Shown one piece after another: positions 5,837-6,699 of a stretch of 6,699 bases of DNA; within the stretch, counting starts at the first letter, position 1; every line of letters starts with the position of its first letter. The stretch spans positions 1-6,699 of the forward strand of contig JBBQVO010000178.1 in assembly GCA_038211505.1 (NCBI GenBank), in the 5' to 3' direction. Position numbers and translations under genes: made by a program. The DNA is from JBBQVO01 sp038211505 (GTDB taxonomy: Bacteria; Chloroflexota; Dehalococcoidia; DSTF01; JACRBR01). The notes under the pieces are model-generated. The model saw nothing but the letters and a program-made list of their open reading frames with translations, was not told where the DNA came from and did no database searches.

Positions 5837-6699
5837 GTGGCGCAGAAGAAGTTTCGGTTTGGGGTGCAGACGTCGGCGGGGAAGTCGCGCGAGGACTGGA
5901 CGGAGAAGGCACGCAAGATCGAGGATCTCGGCTTCTCGACGCTCTTCATGCCCGACCACTTCGGCGATCAGCTGGCGCCTATGCCGGCGATGATGGCCGC
6001 GGCCGACGCGACGACGACGCTGCGTGTGGGCAGCCTCGTGCTCGACAACGACTACAAGCATCCGCTGGTTCTCGCGAAGGAAGCGGCGACGCTCGACATG
6101 CTCTCCGGCGGCCGGCTCGAGCTCGGCATCGGCGCCGGCTGGATGCAGACCGACTACGACGCCTCAGGCATCGCGTACGATCGGCCGGGTGTGCGGATCA
6201 GCCGGTTCATCGAAGGCGTCAAGATCATCAAGGGGCTGCTGGGCGGTGAGCCGGTGAACTTCAGCGGCAAGCACTACACGATCGCGAACGCAATCGGCAC
6301 GCCGCGGCCGGTGCAAGATCCGCTGCCGATCCTGATCGGCGGCGGCGGCAAGCGCGTGCTGTCCGTCGCCGCGCGCGAGGCGAACATCGTCGGCGTCAAC
6401 TTCAATCTCGAACAGGGCGCTGTGAACCGCGACGTGATGAAGAACGGCGATGCGGCGACGACCGACGAGAAGATCGGCTGGATTCGCGACGCCGCGGGCA
6501 GCCGTTTCGACGAGATCGAACTCAACGTGACGGTCTTCGTCGCCGTCGTCGCTGATGATCAGGCCGCGATGGCTGAGCGCATCGCGCCCGGCTTCGGGAT
6601 GCCGGCGGCGGAGGTGCTCGAATCGCCGCATGCGCTGATCGGCAGCGTCGGCCAGATCGTCGAGACGCTGCAGAAGCGGCGCGAGCGCTACGGCTTCAG
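5837..6699 (+). CDS. F420-dependent LLM-class oxidoreductase, TIGR03621-like, C-terminus outside window
   Basis: From GTG 5837 the frame is open to the window edge (287 codons plus two bases). The protein reads as a luciferase-like monooxygenase TIM barrel: first strand FRFGVQ (residues 6-11), GFSTLFMPDHFGDQLAPMPA (32-51), TTLRVGSLVLDNDYKHP (60-76), and the hallmark LAKEAATLDMLSGGRLELGIGAGW (79-102), followed by GKHYTI, a PVQDPLPILIGGGGKRVL stretch and AAREANIVG. The DNDYKHP and GAGWMQTDY segments fit the TIGR03621 subgroup of F420-dependent enzymes, which is typically around 300 residues, so only a short C-terminal piece is missing. The enzyme would use reduced coenzyme F420 for hydride transfer in the cytoplasm; its substrate is unknown. 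F420 rather than FMN is inferred from the subgroup. No clear -35/-10 pair is seen in the 206-base divergent spacer upstream. Confidence 0.93.
   Translation, partial: MAQKKFRFGVQTSAGKSREDWTEKARKIEDLGFSTLFMPDHFGDQLAPMPAMMAAADATTTLRVGSLVLDNDYKHPLVLAKEAATLDMLSGGRLELGIGAGWMQTDYDASGIAYDRPGVRISRFIEGVKIIKGLLGGEPVNFSGKHYTIANAIGTPRPVQDPLPILIGGGGKRVLSVAAREANIVGVNFNLEQGAVNRDVMKNGDAATTDEKIGWIRDAAGSRFDEIELNVTVFVAVVADDQAAMAERIAPGFGMPAAEVLESPHALIGSVGQIVETLQKRRERYGF

Noticed and set aside
5212..6249. 345-codon plus-strand frame across the unknown membrane protein, the spacer and the LLM gene start
   Set aside because: It runs antisense through one protein-like gene and out of frame through another with a strong Shine-Dalgarno, and it becomes arginine-rich nonsense.

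Overview
The window is high-GC bacterial chromosomal DNA with ordinary housekeeping and envelope genes. I see no mobile element, CRISPR array, phage or obvious defence system. The best guess for the host is a Chloroflexota lineage, with Actinomycetota as the alternative. The clues are a TPT/TAT-type Ser/Thr/Pro linker on a secreted protein, a UPF0182 membrane protein, an F420-dependent LLM oxidoreductase of the TIGR03621 type, and a Tat-exported animal-type heme peroxidase. This assignment is an inference from gene content only.

Layout: (1) 1-1404, minus: first 468 codons of a UPF0182 (COG1615) integral membrane protein; its 3' part lies outside the window. (2) 1405-1726: spacer without a convincing gene. 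(3) 1727-2539, minus: secreted blue-copper (cupredoxin) protein with a Ser/Thr/Pro stalk, an LPSTG motif and a C-terminal membrane anchor. (4) 2540-2910: spacer with a small three-arm hairpin array and a terminator-like hairpin. (5) 2911-2986, minus: tRNA-Lys(CTT) with encoded CCA and its own sigma70-like promoter. (6) 2987-3256: divergent regulatory region holding the tRNA promoter (minus) and a strong-looking promoter (plus). (7) 3257-4848, plus: heme peroxidase with a Tat signal; the signal and the catalytic domain are in different frames because one G appears to be missing from a short G run. (8) 4845-5630, minus: membrane-anchored extracytoplasmic protein of unknown function, overlapping the peroxidase tail to tail at a CTAG. 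(9) 5631-5836: divergent spacer. (10) 5837-6699, plus: F420-dependent LLM-class oxidoreductase, missing only its last residues at the window edge.

The genes do not form one operon, since strands alternate and most are separated by 200-370 bases. The cupredoxin and the peroxidase are both extracytoplasmic redox proteins, and the tRNA and peroxidase promoters diverge from one spacer, but nothing here shows a shared pathway. The points most worth checking are the peroxidase frameshift, the LPSTG-type tail on the cupredoxin, and the conserved heme-ester residues of the peroxidase.
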